Below are positions 21,953-31,109 of a stretch of DNA of 64,000 bases, piece after piece. This DNA comes from Acidovorax sp. MR-S7 (GTDB taxonomy: Bacteria; Pseudomonadota; Gammaproteobacteria; Burkholderiales; Burkholderiaceae_C): the NCBI RefSeq assembly GCF_000400995.2, contig NZ_DF238911.1, positions 1-64,000 of the forward strand, in the 5' to 3' direction. Each line of letters begins with the position of its first letter. The first letter of the stretch is position 1. A program made the position numbers and the translations under genes. Under the pieces are notes generated by a model, which did not search any database, was not told where the DNA came from, and saw only the letters and a list, made by a program, of their open reading frames with translations.

Positions 21953-22946
21953 TTACGAAGCGCCAGCCTGGCTGTGCGGCGGCCATGCGCAGACCATCTG
22001 GCCCGCGCTGTTCGCGCGCAGCACCTTCGGGCCGGCGCCCCGCTACCGGCGCGAGCGCTGGGACGCGCCGGACGGCGACTTCGTGGACGTGGACTTCCTG
22101 CAGGGTGGCGAGGCTGGCCCGCCGCGCCCGCTGCTGGTGCTGTTCCACGGGCTGGAGGGGTCGTCGCGCAGCCACTACGCCCTGGGCTTCGCCGACGTGG
22201 CGCGCGAGCGCGGCTGGGACTTCGCCGTGCCGCATTTCCGCGGCTGCAGCGGCGAGATCAACCGCGCGCCGCGCGCCTACCACTCGGGCGACCACGAGGA
22301 GATCGCCTGGCTGCTCGTGCGCCTGGTGCAGCGCCAGCGGGCACCTGACGGCACGCGCGCGCCGCTGTGGGCGGTGGGCGTGTCGCTGGGCGGCAATGCG
22401 CTGCTGCGCTGGGCGGGCGAGTGGGGTGCCGCCGCAGCCGCCAGCGTGGACGCCGTGGCCGCCATCTGCGCGCCGCTGGACCTCGCGGCCGGCGGGCAGG
22501 CCATCGGCCGGGGCTTCAACCGGCAGGTCTACACGCGCATGTTCCTGCGCACCATGGTGCCCAAGGCGCTGGCCAAGCTCGCCCAGTACCCCGGCCTGTT
22601 CGACCGTGCCGCGCTGCTGGCCGCGCGCGACCTGCACGGGTTCGACGACGTCTTCACCGCGCCCCTGCACGGCTTTCGCGATGCCGACGACTACTGGCGC
22701 CGCGCCTCCGCCAAGCCGCTGCTGCCGCAGGTGCGCGTGCCGGCGCTGGCGCTGAACGCGCGCAACGACCCCTTCGTGCCCGCTGCCAGCCTGCCGCGGC
22801 CCGGGCAGGTGGGGCGGCACGTGACGCTGTGGCAGCCGGACCACGGCGGCCACGTGGGCTTCGCGCAGGGCGCGTGGCCGGGCCATGTGCGCGGACTGCC
22901 CGACACCGTGGCGCAGTGGCTGGTAGCACAATCCGCGCATGGATGA
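21948..22946 (+). CDS. YheT-like alpha/beta-fold hydrolase
   Basis: A 332-residue protein of the YheT/ABHD family. N-terminal CGGHAQTIWPALF and LFHGLEGSSRSHYA (oxyanion region) are typical. The nucleophile elbow is VGVSLGGNALL, with Ser in GVSLGG. The acid lies in NARNDPFVP and the catalytic His in DHGGHVGF. It is probably a cytoplasmic esterase; the substrate is unknown. The start codon lies within a dispersed repeat, with no good Shine-Dalgarno sequence except the repeat's own AGCAG. Confidence 0.88.
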   Translation: MNYEAPAWLCGGHAQTIWPALFARSTFGPAPRYRRERWDAPDGDFVDVDFLQGGEAGPPRPLLVLFHGLEGSSRSHYALGFADVARERGWDFAVPHFRGCSGEINRAPRAYHSGDHEEIAWLLVRLVQRQRAPDGTRAPLWAVGVSLGGNALLRWAGEWGAAAAASVDAVAAICAPLDLAAGGQAIGRGFNRQVYTRMFLRTMVPKALAKLAQYPGLFDRAALLAARDLHGFDDVFTAPLHGFRDADDYWRRASAKPLLPQVRVPALALNARNDPFVPAASLPRPGQVGRHVTLWQPDHGGHVGFAQGAWPGHVRGLPDTVAQWLVAQSAHG

Positions 22947-23481
22947 CATCGTGAAGCAGGCCATCGCCAAGTGGCCCAACGTACCCGACTGCTATGGCTG
23001 GCTGGGGCTGGACGCGCGCGGCCAATGGTGGCTGCGCGACGAGGCCGTGCAAGCGCGCGGCAGCTTTCCGGCCGAGCGGGGCACGCTGCTGCGGCACGAC
23101 GGGCTCATCGCCTTCATCCACCGCAACTACGAGCCGGACGCGCAGGGGCGCTGGTTCTTCCAGAACGGGCCGCAGCGCGTCTACGTGGAGCTGGAGGCCG
23201 CGCCCCTGGTCTGGCGGCTGGAGGCCGGAGGCCCGCCCGTGGCGCACACCGGCCTGGATGCCGGCGCCGTGCGCGAGTGCCTGGTGGACGAGGCCGGGCG
23301 CGTGTACCTGGCCTGCGCGGCGGGCCTGGGCCTGGTCCACAGCCTGGACGTCGGCGCCGTGGCACAGGACATCGAGCGCGGCCGCTGGCAGCCGCGCGAG
23401 GTGCAGAGCAGCGACTTGCCCGCCGCCTACGGCTTCGTGCCCAGCCCTGCGGCACGGCAGGCGCAGGCAGGCGCCCAGTAA
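22939..23481 (+). CDS. conserved protein of unknown function, possibly DUF29xx-type
   Basis: A 180-residue protein that overlaps the hydrolase by eight bases, so it is translated with it. The N-terminus MDDIVKQAIAKWPNVPDCYG and the WFFQNGPQRVYVELE segment look like a family I have seen conserved in Burkholderiales, but I cannot name a function. It is rich in Trp and Tyr, without membrane segments, signal peptide or known catalytic motif. It is likely cytoplasmic. Confidence 0.75.
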   Translation: MDDIVKQAIAKWPNVPDCYGWLGLDARGQWWLRDEAVQARGSFPAERGTLLRHDGLIAFIHRNYEPDAQGRWFFQNGPQRVYVELEAAPLVWRLEAGGPPVAHTGLDAGAVRECLVDEAGRVYLACAAGLGLVHSLDVGAVAQDIERGRWQPREVQSSDLPAAYGFVPSPAARQAQAGAQ

Positions 23482-23504
23482 AAAGCCGGCCACACGGGCC
23501 GGCT
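23480..23504 (-). terminator. terminator of the cytochrome c gene
   Basis: A perfect 8-base stem AGCCGGCC / GGCCGGCT (23484-23491 and 23497-23504) with a five-base loop. On the minus strand it is followed by five T residues, so it fits the end of the minus-strand cytochrome gene that stops at 23528. It may also affect the converging plus-strand gene, which lacks a T-run there. Confidence 0.8.
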
Positions 23505-23527
23505 TCGGAGGGAGCGGGAGCGAGGCC

Positions 23528-24076
23528 TCAGCCGCCCGATGCGGCGGAAGCGGCAGGCGCGGCGCCTTCGCCTTCCTGGGCGCCGGGGCGGTTCGGTTCC
23601 TCGAACTTGGCGCCGGCGGCATTGGCCATGTAGGCCACGCCGCGGGCGATCTCGGTGTCGTCGAAGTCGCCGCCGCCCTGGGGCGCCATGGCGCCCTTGC
23701 CCTTGAGCGCGGAATGCACCAGCGCCTCGAAGCCGGTCTGGATGCGCGGCGCCCAGGCCGCTGCGTCGCCCAGCTTGGGCGCACCGGCCGCGCCGGTGGC
23801 GTGGCAGGCGGCGCACTGGCCCTTGTAGACCTCTTCGCCGGGACGCAGGGGGCGGTTGGCGTCACGCACTTCCACGGTGCCGATCTTCTGGATGCGCTGG
23901 GCGATGGCCAGCTCGGGGTTGCCGGAGCCGGCAGCGGGCTTGTTGCCGGCGGTCACGTAGAGCACCAGTCCGATGATGGCGAAGACCGGGAGCACAAACG
24001 CAAAGATGACGGTGACCAGGAGCTGCTTGGGGTTCGTGATCGGCCCGGTGTGCGCTTCTTCGTGGGTGACGCTCAT
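23528..24076 (-). CDS. membrane-anchored class I cytochrome c (c5-like)
   Basis: A 182-residue protein with an N-terminal membrane anchor (about residues 20-42) and a periplasmic cytochrome domain. The heme motif CAACH occupies 88-92 and the axial Met is in GAMAPQGG at 130, the pattern of cytochrome c5/c555 proteins. A Pro/Ala-rich tail follows the heme domain. It probably passes electrons to a terminal oxidase or related complex. It stands alone, with a minus-strand TATAAT upstream and a terminator after it. Confidence 0.9.
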   Translation of the reverse strand: MSVTHEEAHTGPITNPKQLLVTVIFAFVLPVFAIIGLVLYVTAGNKPAAGSGNPELAIAQRIQKIGTVEVRDANRPLRPGEEVYKGQCAACHATGAAGAPKLGDAAAWAPRIQTGFEALVHSALKGKGAMAPQGGGDFDDTEIARGVAYMANAAGAKFEEPNRPGAQEGEGAAPAASAASGG

Positions 24077-24129
24077 GAGATCCTCTGGTGATTGCAGTTG
24101 TAGTGGTGGGGCGGGGAAAAGAGCCCTTC

Positions 24130-24135
24130 ATTATA
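24130..24135 (-). promoter_or_regulatory. possible -10 element of the cytochrome c gene
   Basis: The complement of 24130-24135 reads TATAAT, about 54 bases upstream of the cytochrome c start. No convincing -35 hexamer lies at the usual distance, so the assignment rests on the -10 match and position only. Confidence 0.4.
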
Positions 24136-24195
24136 GGAGGCGCTCCCGCGCCCGCCCGTTGGGGAAAACAGGCAGGCGCCCCACCTTGCGCTGCA

Positions 24196-25650
24196 TCAGG
24201 AACGCGGTGTGGCGTTCTCTTGCACGGCTTGTTCCGTCCACCCGCCGCCGAGGACCTTGTAGAGGACGACCTGGTTCTGCAGCTGCTGCAGCCGCGTGAG
24301 CACCAGCGACTGCTCGGTGGCGAACAGGGAGCGCTGGGCGTCCAGCAGGTCCAGGTAGCTCGCCACGCCGTTGCGGTAGCGCAGGTCGGACAGCTCCAGC
24401 CGCTTGGCGTCGGACTGGACCTGCGCGCGCTGCGCGTCCAGCTGTTCCTGCAGCGTGGCCTGGCCGGCCAGCGCGTCGGAGACTTCGCGGAAGGCCGTCT
24501 GGATGGACTTCTCGTACTGCGCCACGGCGATCTCGCGCCCTGCGCGCGCGGCTTCCAGGTTGGCCTGGTTGCGGCCGGCATCGAAGAGCGGCAGCGCCAG
24601 CTGCGGCGCGAGCGAAAAGGCCCAGGAGCCACCCTTGAACAGGCCCGACAGCTCGTCGCTCACCGTGCCGAACTGCGCCGTGAGCGACACGCGCGGGAAG
24701 AACGCCGCGCGCGCCGCGCCGATGTTGGCATTGGCGCCGATCAACTGCTGCTCGGCCATGCGGATGTCCGGGCGGCGCACCAGCAGGTCCGAGGGCAGGC
24801 CCGCGGGCAGCGGCTGCATGGGCACGGCCTCGGCCAGGCGCGCCGAAGGCAGGCTGGCGCGGATGTCGTCGGGCAGCGCTTGGCCCAGCAGCAGGACCAG
24901 GGCGTTCTCGTCCAGCATGCGCTGGCGCTGCTGCTGCGCATAGGTGGCGCGCGCGGCCTGCGCGAGGCTCAGCGCCTGGCTGTTGTCCAGCTCGGAACTC
25001 ACGCCGTTTTCCAGGCGCAGGCGCGTGAGCTTGACCGACTCCTCGCGCGTGGCCAGGGTGCGGCGGGAGATGTCCAGCAGCTCCTCGTCCGCCATCAGCG
25101 TGAGCCAGCCGGAGGCCACGGCGGCCACCAGGCTGATCTGCGCCGACTTGCGCGCTTCCTCGGTGGCCAGGTACTGGGCCAGCGCCTGTTCCTTGAGGGC
25201 CGCGATGCGGCCGAAGAAGTCGATCTCCCAGGCGGTGATGCCCAGGCCGACCTGGAACAGGTTGGTGTATTCGCCCGTGGCGGTGCTGGGCTGGCGCGTG
25301 CCGCTGGCGATGGCGTTCACCGTGGGGTACTGCCCCGCGCGCTGGATCTGGAACTGCGCGCGCGCCTGCTCCACGTTGAGCATGGCCACGCGCAGGTCGC
25401 GGTTGTTGCCCAGGGCGACGCCGATGAGGCGCTGCAGACGCGGGTCGCTGAAGTATTCCTTCCAGTCGATGTCCGCGGCGGCGCGGGCCGTGGCCGGCAC
25501 ATCGGCGCCGGCCAGCGCATAGGCCTGCGGCACAGGCGCAGCGGGGCGCTCGTAGGTGGGGATGAAGCTGCAGCCCGCCAGCAGCGCCGCTGCCATCAGG
25601 GGGGAGAGGGCGCGCGCGCGGCGCGCTTGGACAGTGTGGTGCTTGTGCAT
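24196..25650 (-). CDS. RND efflux outer-membrane channel lipoprotein (OprM/TolC type)
   Basis: A 484-residue outer membrane factor. The signal peptide ends in lipobox LLAGCS. Two OEP repeats follow, with DIDWKEYFSDPRLQRLIGVAL, the ITAWEIDFFGRI segment and VRRPDIRMAEQQLIGANANI, all typical of OprM/CmeC-like channels. It completes the tripartite pump with the adaptor and RND transporter upstream. The start at 25650 has GGAGAA six bases before it; an upstream ATG at 25671 is less likely. The gap from the transporter gene is 22 bases. Confidence 0.93.
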   Translation of the reverse strand: MHKHHTVQARRARALSPLMAAALLAGCSFIPTYERPAAPVPQAYALAGADVPATARAAADIDWKEYFSDPRLQRLIGVALGNNRDLRVAMLNVEQARAQFQIQRAGQYPTVNAIASGTRQPSTATGEYTNLFQVGLGITAWEIDFFGRIAALKEQALAQYLATEEARKSAQISLVAAVASGWLTLMADEELLDISRRTLATREESVKLTRLRLENGVSSELDNSQALSLAQAARATYAQQQRQRMLDENALVLLLGQALPDDIRASLPSARLAEAVPMQPLPAGLPSDLLVRRPDIRMAEQQLIGANANIGAARAAFFPRVSLTAQFGTVSDELSGLFKGGSWAFSLAPQLALPLFDAGRNQANLEAARAGREIAVAQYEKSIQTAFREVSDALAGQATLQEQLDAQRAQVQSDAKRLELSDLRYRNGVASYLDLLDAQRSLFATEQSLVLTRLQQLQNQVVLYKVLGGGWTEQAVQENATPRS

Positions 25651-25672
25651 GTGTGGTTCTCCGGCCTGCATG

Positions 25673-28600
25673 TCATGCCTCGCTGCGGTGCTGCAGGGCC
25701 TGCTTGGCGTCGTGCTCGCGCTGGCGCTCGCTGCCCTTGAAGAAGCTGCGCACCACCACGAAGAACACGGGCACGAAGATCACGGCCAGCAGGGTGCCGG
25801 TGATCATGCCTCCGATCACGCCGGTGCCGATGGCACGCTGGCTGGCCGAGCTGGCGCCCGTGGCCAGGAACAGCGGCAGCACGCCCAGCGTGAAGGCCAG
25901 CGAGGTCATGATGATGGGGCGGAAGCGCAGGTGGGCCGCCTCCAGCGCCGCATCGATCACGTTCTTGCCCGAGGCCTGCAGGTCCTTGGCGAACTCGATG
26001 ATCAGGATGGCGTTCTTCGCCGACAGTCCGATGATGGTCACCAGGCCGATCTGGAAGTACACGTCGTTGGACATGCCGCGCAGCAGCGTGGCCAGCAGCA
26101 CGCCCAGCACGCCCAGCGGCACCACCAGCAGCACCGAGAACGGGATGGACCAGCTCTCGTAGAGCGCGGCCAGGCACAGGAACACGGCCAGCAGCGAGAA
26201 CGCGTACAGCACCATGGCCTGCGAGCCAGCCAGCTTTTCCTCGCGCGACTGGCCCGTCCATTCGAAGCCGAAGCCTTCGGGCAGCTGGGCCGCGAGGCGC
26301 TCCATCTCGGCCATCGCGTCGCCCGTGCTGAAGCCGGGGGCGGCGTCGCCTGCGATCTTCATCGAGGGGTAGCCGTTGTAGCGCACGGTCTGCATGGCGC
26401 CGGTGATCCAGCGCGTGGACGCGAACGTGGACAGCGGCACCACCTGGCCCTTGCTGTTGAGCACGGGCAGGTCGAGCACGGCCTCGGGCTGCATGCGCGC
26501 ATGCGCGTCGGCCTGCACCACGACGCGCTGCAGGCGGCCCTGGTTCGGGAAGTCGTTGATGTACGACGAGCCGAGCGCCGTGGACAGCGCGCTGCTGATC
26601 GCGTCGAACGACACGCCCAGGGCGTTGGCCTTGTCGCGGTCGATGTCGATCTGCATCTGCGGCGCATCCTCCATGCCGTCGGGGCGCACGCCGGCGAGCA
26701 CCTTGCTCTGCGCGGCCATGCCGAGCAGCTGGTTGCGCGCGCCCACGAGCGCGTCGTGACCCTTGGAGCCCCGGTCCTGCAGGCGGAAGGTGAAGCCCGT
26801 GGCGGTGCCCAGCTCGGGGATGGGCGGCGGGCTCAGCGCGAAGATGAACGCGTCGCGGTAGCCCGCGAGCGCGCCCATGGCGCGGCCCGCGATGGCGCTG
26901 GCCGAATGTTCGGCGCCGGCACGCTCGCTCCAGTCCTTGAGCGTCATGAACGCCAGGCCCGCGTTCTGGCCCTGGCCCGAGAACGAGAAGCCCGCCACCG
27001 TGACGATGTTGTTCACCTCGGGCTGCTTCAGGGCGAACTGCTCGACCTGCGTCAGCGCCGCGCGCGTGCGCTCCAGCGATGCGCCCGCGGGCAGCTGGAT
27101 GTTGGTGATCAGGTAGCCCTGGTCTTCGTTGGGCAGGAACGAGGTGGGCAGGCGCGTGTAGACGATGGCGACGGCGCCGACCAGTGCCGCGTAGATGACC
27201 GCCATGCGTCCGCCGCGGCGCACCAGCTTGCTCAGGCCCGACTCGTAGCGGTGCGTGGTGCTCTTGAACCCGCGGTTGAACCAGCCGAAGAAGCCCTTCT
27301 TCTCGTGGTGGTCCCCGGAGACGGGCTTGAGCAGCGTGCCGCACAGGGCCGGCGTGAGCGACAGCGCCAGGAACGCGGAGAACGCGATCGACGTGGCCAT
27401 GGTGGCCGCGAACTGGCGGTAGATGTTGCCCGTGGAGCCCGCGAAGAACGCCAGCGGCACGAACACCGAGATCAGCACCACGGTCACGCCGACGATGGCG
27501 CCAGAGATCTGGCCCATGGCCTTGCGCGTGGCCTGCAGCGGCGGCAGGCCTTCCTCGCTCATGATGCGCTCGACGTTCTCGACCACCACGATGGCGTCGT
27601 CCACCACGATGCCGATCACCAGCACCATGCCGAACATGGTCAGCACGTTGATCGAGAAGCCCATCGCCAGCAGCGCGCCGAACGTGCCCAGCAGCGCCAC
27701 GGGCACCACGATGGTCGGGATGATGGTGTAGCGGAAGTTCTGCAGGAACAGGAACATCACCAGGAACACCAGCGCCACGGCTTCGAGCAACGTGTGCACC
27801 ACCTTCTCGATGGACACCGACACGAACACCGAGGTGTCGTACGGAATGGTGGACTTCACGCCCTGCGGGTAGTACCGCTGCAGGTCGGCCAGCTTGGCCT
27901 TCACGGCCTTGGCCGTGGCCAGTGCGTTGGCCGTGGGGGTGAGCTGCACGCCCATGCCCACGGCGGGAGCGCCGTTCAGACGCGCGCTGGTGCTGTAGCT
28001 CTGCGCGCCCAGCTCGATGCGTGCCACGTCGCGCAGCCGCACGGTGGAGCCGTCGGTGTTGGCGCGCAGCACGATGTTGCCGAACTGCTCGGTGGTGGAG
28101 AGCTGGCCCTGCACCACGATGGTGGCCGTCGTCGTCTGCCCCTCGGCGCTGGGCAGGTCGCCCAGGTTGCCGGCGGACACCTGCAGGTTCTGCGCACGGA
28201 TGGCAGCGCCCACCTGGTCTTGCGACAGGTTGAAGCCCTTGAGCTTGGCCGGGTCGATCCAGACGCGCATCGCGCGCTCGGAGCCGAACTGCGTGACCGA
28301 GCCCACGCCCGGCAGGCGCTGCAGCTCGGGCACGACGTTGCGCGCGGCGTAGTCGTTGAGCGCGTCGATGGACACGTCGGGCGTCTCGGACGTGAGCATG
28401 GAGAACAGCAGGAAGTTCGAGCGCGACTTCTCGACGCGCACGCCCTGCTGCACCACGGCCGCCGGCAGGCGCGGGGTGGCGCGCGAGAGGCGGTTTTGCA
28501 CATCGACCTGCGCCAGGTCGTCGTTGGTGCCCGGCTCGAAGCTCAGCACGATCGAGCCCGTGCCGTTGGCCTGGGCCGTGGCTTCCATGTAGGCCAGGCC

Positions 28601-28819
28601 CGGCGAGCCGTTCATCTCGCGCTCGATGACGGCGAGCACCGAGTCCTCCAGCGTCTGGGCGGTGGCGCCGGGGTAGGCCACCGACACCTGGATGGTCGGC
28701 GGCGCCACGGCGGGGTACTGCGCGATGGGCAGCTGGGTGATCGAGACGGCGCCGATCACCATGATGAAGATTGCGATCACCCACGCGAAGATGGGGCGCT
28801 CGATGAAGAACTTGGCCAT
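25673..28819 (-). CDS. RND multidrug efflux transporter (AcrB/MexB/TtgB type)
   Basis: A 1048-residue inner membrane transporter of the hydrophobe/amphiphile RND family. The N-terminus MAKFFIERPIFAWVIAI and the proton-relay helix GMVLVIGIVVDDAIVVVENVER (with the paired Asp) are characteristic. Twelve membrane segments in two halves and two large periplasmic loops are evident from hydropathy. It should pump varied drugs or solvents using the proton gradient. It is the middle gene of an adaptor-transporter-channel operon, 25 bases after the adaptor. Confidence 0.95.
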   Translation of the reverse strand: MAKFFIERPIFAWVIAIFIMVIGAVSITQLPIAQYPAVAPPTIQVSVAYPGATAQTLEDSVLAVIEREMNGSPGLAYMEATAQANGTGSIVLSFEPGTNDDLAQVDVQNRLSRATPRLPAAVVQQGVRVEKSRSNFLLFSMLTSETPDVSIDALNDYAARNVVPELQRLPGVGSVTQFGSERAMRVWIDPAKLKGFNLSQDQVGAAIRAQNLQVSAGNLGDLPSAEGQTTTATIVVQGQLSTTEQFGNIVLRANTDGSTVRLRDVARIELGAQSYSTSARLNGAPAVGMGVQLTPTANALATAKAVKAKLADLQRYYPQGVKSTIPYDTSVFVSVSIEKVVHTLLEAVALVFLVMFLFLQNFRYTIIPTIVVPVALLGTFGALLAMGFSINVLTMFGMVLVIGIVVDDAIVVVENVERIMSEEGLPPLQATRKAMGQISGAIVGVTVVLISVFVPLAFFAGSTGNIYRQFAATMATSIAFSAFLALSLTPALCGTLLKPVSGDHHEKKGFFGWFNRGFKSTTHRYESGLSKLVRRGGRMAVIYAALVGAVAIVYTRLPTSFLPNEDQGYLITNIQLPAGASLERTRAALTQVEQFALKQPEVNNIVTVAGFSFSGQGQNAGLAFMTLKDWSERAGAEHSASAIAGRAMGALAGYRDAFIFALSPPPIPELGTATGFTFRLQDRGSKGHDALVGARNQLLGMAAQSKVLAGVRPDGMEDAPQMQIDIDRDKANALGVSFDAISSALSTALGSSYINDFPNQGRLQRVVVQADAHARMQPEAVLDLPVLNSKGQVVPLSTFASTRWITGAMQTVRYNGYPSMKIAGDAAPGFSTGDAMAEMERLAAQLPEGFGFEWTGQSREEKLAGSQAMVLYAFSLLAVFLCLAALYESWSIPFSVLLVVPLGVLGVLLATLLRGMSNDVYFQIGLVTIIGLSAKNAILIIEFAKDLQASGKNVIDAALEAAHLRFRPIIMTSLAFTLGVLPLFLATGASSASQRAIGTGVIGGMITGTLLAVIFVPVFFVVVRSFFKGSERQREHDAKQALQHRSEA

Positions 28820-28844
28820 GTGCCGCGCTCCTGGTTCTTATTTC

Positions 28845-30119
28845 TTATTGCTTGGCCGGCGCGGCATCGCCCGGGCTGGCGGCGGAGGCGGGAGCGGCAG
28901 GCGCCTTGGCGCCGCCGTTGCCCTGCCACGGCACGGGCTTGACCACGACCGGATCGCCGGGCTTGCCGCGCGGCAGCTTCTGGAAGCCGTCGACCATCAC
29001 CTGTTCGCCGGCCTTCAGGCCGTCGAGCACCACCCAGTTCGAGCCCTGGCTGGGGCCGAGCTTGACGGGGCGCGGCGCGACGTTGCCGCCTTCGCCCACC
29101 ACCATCACCGTATCGGTCTGGCCGGAGCGCGTGACCGCCTGCTGCGGCAGCAGGATGCCGCCGGCCACCTGCGCCTGTTCCAGGCGCACGCGCACGTACA
29201 GGCCGGGCAGTAGTGCGCGCTCGGGGTTGGGCACCTCGGCGCGCAGCGTGACTTGGCCGCTGGTCGGGTCCACCGTGAGGTCGGTGAACAGCAGGCGGCC
29301 CTGGTGCTGGTAGACGCTGCCGTCTTCCAGCACCACGCTCACGTTCGCGGCGTTGGCGCCGGCCTGCTTGTATTTGCCGCCGGCCATGGCCTTGCGCAGC
29401 TTGAGCGCATCGGCCGCCGACTGCGTGAAGTTGATGTAGAGCGGGTCGATCTGCTGGATCACCGCGAGCTCGGTCGCGGTGCCCTGGCCGACCAGCGCGC
29501 CCTCGGTCACCAGCGCGCGGCCGATGCGCCCGGAAATGGGCGCGGTGACGGAGGCGTAGCCCAGGTTGATGTTGGCCGTCGTCACGGCGGCCTTGGCGGC
29601 CGCCACGTTGGCCTCGGCCGTCTTCTGCGCGGCCACGGCGTTGTCGTATTCCTGCTTGCTGATGGCGTTCACCGCCACCAGGGGGCGGTAGCGCTCGGCC
29701 AGCGCCCGGCTCTGCACCAGGTTGGCCTCGGCCTGGGCCACGCTGGCCTGCGCCTGGGCCACGGTGGCCTGGTAGGGCGCGCTGTCGATCTGGAACAGCT
29801 TCTGGCCGGCTTTCACGTCGCTTCCCTCGTTGAACAGGCGCTTTTGCACGATGCCTGCGGCGCGTGCGCGCACCTCGGCGACGCGCGAGGCCTCCAGCCG
29901 GCCCGGCAGCTCGGTCACCAGGCCCACGTCGCCCGGCTGCACGGTGACGACGCCCACTTCCGGTGCCGGTGGCGGTCCGCCCGCGCCTGCGGGGGCCGCG
30001 TCCTTCTTGCCGCAGGCGCTGAGCGCGAGCACGGCGGCGAGGACGATCGACAGCGCCGTCGCCGGGGGGCGCTGGAAGCGGCTGACAGGGCGGGCTTTCT
30101 CGTTGTTCAAACGGGGCAT
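28845..30119 (-). CDS. RND efflux periplasmic adaptor (AcrA/MexA type)
   Basis: A 424-residue membrane fusion protein with a signal peptide and lipobox LSACGKK near residue 36. It has the lipoyl-like domain (LPGRLEASRVAEVRARAAG and SVTAPISGRIGRALV), a coiled-coil hairpin rich in Ala/Gln/Glu, and the beta-barrel and membrane-proximal domains. The C-terminal tail is Ala/Pro-rich. It is the first gene of the operon and is divergent from the TetR repressor, with the operator between them. Confidence 0.94.
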   Translation of the reverse strand: MPRLNNEKARPVSRFQRPPATALSIVLAAVLALSACGKKDAAPAGAGGPPPAPEVGVVTVQPGDVGLVTELPGRLEASRVAEVRARAAGIVQKRLFNEGSDVKAGQKLFQIDSAPYQATVAQAQASVAQAEANLVQSRALAERYRPLVAVNAISKQEYDNAVAAQKTAEANVAAAKAAVTTANINLGYASVTAPISGRIGRALVTEGALVGQGTATELAVIQQIDPLYINFTQSAADALKLRKAMAGGKYKQAGANAANVSVVLEDGSVYQHQGRLLFTDLTVDPTSGQVTLRAEVPNPERALLPGLYVRVRLEQAQVAGGILLPQQAVTRSGQTDTVMVVGEGGNVAPRPVKLGPSQGSNWVVLDGLKAGEQVMVDGFQKLPRGKPGDPVVVKPVPWQGNGGAKAPAAPASAASPGDAAPAKQ

Positions 30120-30216
30120 GGGAGTCCTTTGGCTGGCAGATGCGTTGGGTGCCGTGACGGGCAGGTGCGAAATGCTCGCATCGTCGAGTGACAGTTGCAC
30201 AAGGGAGGGCATTATA

Positions 30217-30236
30217 TATACATCCATGAATGTATA
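30217..30236. promoter_or_regulatory. palindromic operator between the efflux operon and its TetR regulator
   Basis: TATACATCCATGAATGTATA is a 20-base inverted repeat with one mismatch per arm. A TATAAT facing the regulator gene overlaps its right end (30233-30238). A TATAAT on the minus strand facing the efflux operon abuts its left end (30216-30211). Binding there would block both promoters, as with AcrR/TtgR-type operators, which have similar ACAT...ATGT arms. Confidence 0.8.
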
Positions 30237-30288
30237 ATTGCGGATCGGCTGCAGTGATGGCTGCAGCGCTTTTTCCGGGAGACCCGCC

Positions 30289-30909
30289 ATGGCACGACGC
30301 ACCAAGGAAGACGCAGATGCTACGCGCAATGGCCTGCTGGACGCCGCCGAACTCGTTTTCTACGAAAAGGGCGTGGCGCGCGCATCGCTCAACGAGATCG
30401 CCCAGGCGGCAGGCGCCACGCGGGGCGCCATCTATTGGCACTTCAAGGACAAGGTGGACCTGTTCAACGCGATGATGGACCGCGTCACCCTGCCGCTCGA
30501 GGAGGCCTGCAACGCCGGCGAGGCGCTGGCGCCTCAGGCGCCGTTGCTGCGGCTGCGCTCCGTGGTCGAGCGGCTGCTCGGCATCATCGAAAGCAACGCG
30601 CACGCGCGGCGCGTCTTCGAGATCGCGATGTACCGCGTGGAATACGTCAGCGAGCTCAGCGGCGTGCGCGAGCGGCACCTGGCCGCACACGCGCGCTTCC
30701 AGGCCCTGGTGGAGCAGGACCTGCGCCTCGCGGCCGAGGAAGCGGCGCTGGCGCTGCCCATGGACATTGCCGCGGCGGCGCGGGGCTTGCACGCCCTGTT
30801 CGATGGCCTGCTGCAGTCGTGGATCCTCGGCAACGCGGACTTCGACCTGCGGGCGACCGGCCTGGCGGCGATCGAGGCCTACCTGCGCGGGCTTGGCTTT
30901 CGGGTGTAG
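30289..30909 (+). CDS. TetR family repressor of the RND efflux operon (AcrR/TtgR type)
   Basis: A 206-residue regulator. The N-terminal helix-turn-helix has LLDAAELVFYEKGVARASL and AGATRGAIYWHFKDKVDLF, very close to AcrR/TtgR/MexL-type repressors. The C-terminal ligand pocket ends near VEAY-like LAAIEAYLRGLGF. It is divergent from the efflux genes and separated from them by the palindromic operator. Drug binding would release repression of the pump and of itself. ATG 30289 is chosen because the family begins MARRTKED; the frame is open upstream through the operator. Confidence 0.93.
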   Translation: MARRTKEDADATRNGLLDAAELVFYEKGVARASLNEIAQAAGATRGAIYWHFKDKVDLFNAMMDRVTLPLEEACNAGEALAPQAPLLRLRSVVERLLGIIESNAHARRVFEIAMYRVEYVSELSGVRERHLAAHARFQALVEQDLRLAAEEAALALPMDIAAAARGLHALFDGLLQSWILGNADFDLRATGLAAIEAYLRGLGFRV

Positions 30910-30916
30910 TACGCCG

Positions 30917-30925
30917 TGCGATAAT
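30917..30925 (+). promoter_or_regulatory. possible extended -10 promoter of tRNA-Arg
   Basis: TGCGATAAT lies about 52 bases before the tRNA, right after the TetR stop. It matches an extended -10 (TGN plus GATAAT). No clear -35 is present at the usual distance. Confidence 0.45.
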
Positions 30926-30976
30926 GCCCAGCTTGTCCGCACTGCCCGCCCAGGGCAGCTGCGCGAATCTCTGCCA

Positions 30977-31052
30977 GCGGCTGTAGCTCAGTGGATAGAG
31001 TATTGGCCTCCGAAGCCAAGGGTCGTGGGTTCGATCCCCGCCAGCCGCGCCA
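30977..31052 (+). tRNA. tRNA-Arg (anticodon CCG)
   Basis: A 76-base cloverleaf. The acceptor stem GCGGCTG pairs with CAGCCGC (31042-31048), followed by discriminator G and encoded CCA. The D-arm has TAGCTCAGTGGATAGAG. The anticodon arm is TTGGC-CTCCGAA-GCCAA with anticodon CCG for the arginine codon CGG. The T-arm has GGGTTCGATCCCC. No intron or unusual loop is seen. Confidence 0.97.
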
Positions 31053-31080
31053 CATTCCCCCTGTTGGCAAACCATCCTGC

Positions 31081-31102
31081 GAGCCCGCGTCCGTGCGGGC
31101 TC
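31081..31102 (+). terminator. hairpin after tRNA-Arg, possible terminator
   Basis: GAGCCCGC / GCGGGCTC is a perfect 8-base stem with a six-base loop, 29 bases after the tRNA. The following sequence has only TTT, so termination efficiency is uncertain. It also lies at the 3' end of the converging oxidoreductase gene. Confidence 0.5.
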
Positions 31103-31109
31103 GGCCGTT

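Noticed and set aside
25556..28942. A 1128-codon open frame on the plus strand
   Set aside because: It is the complement of the RND transporter; composition is His/Gln/Arg-rich with no family motif.
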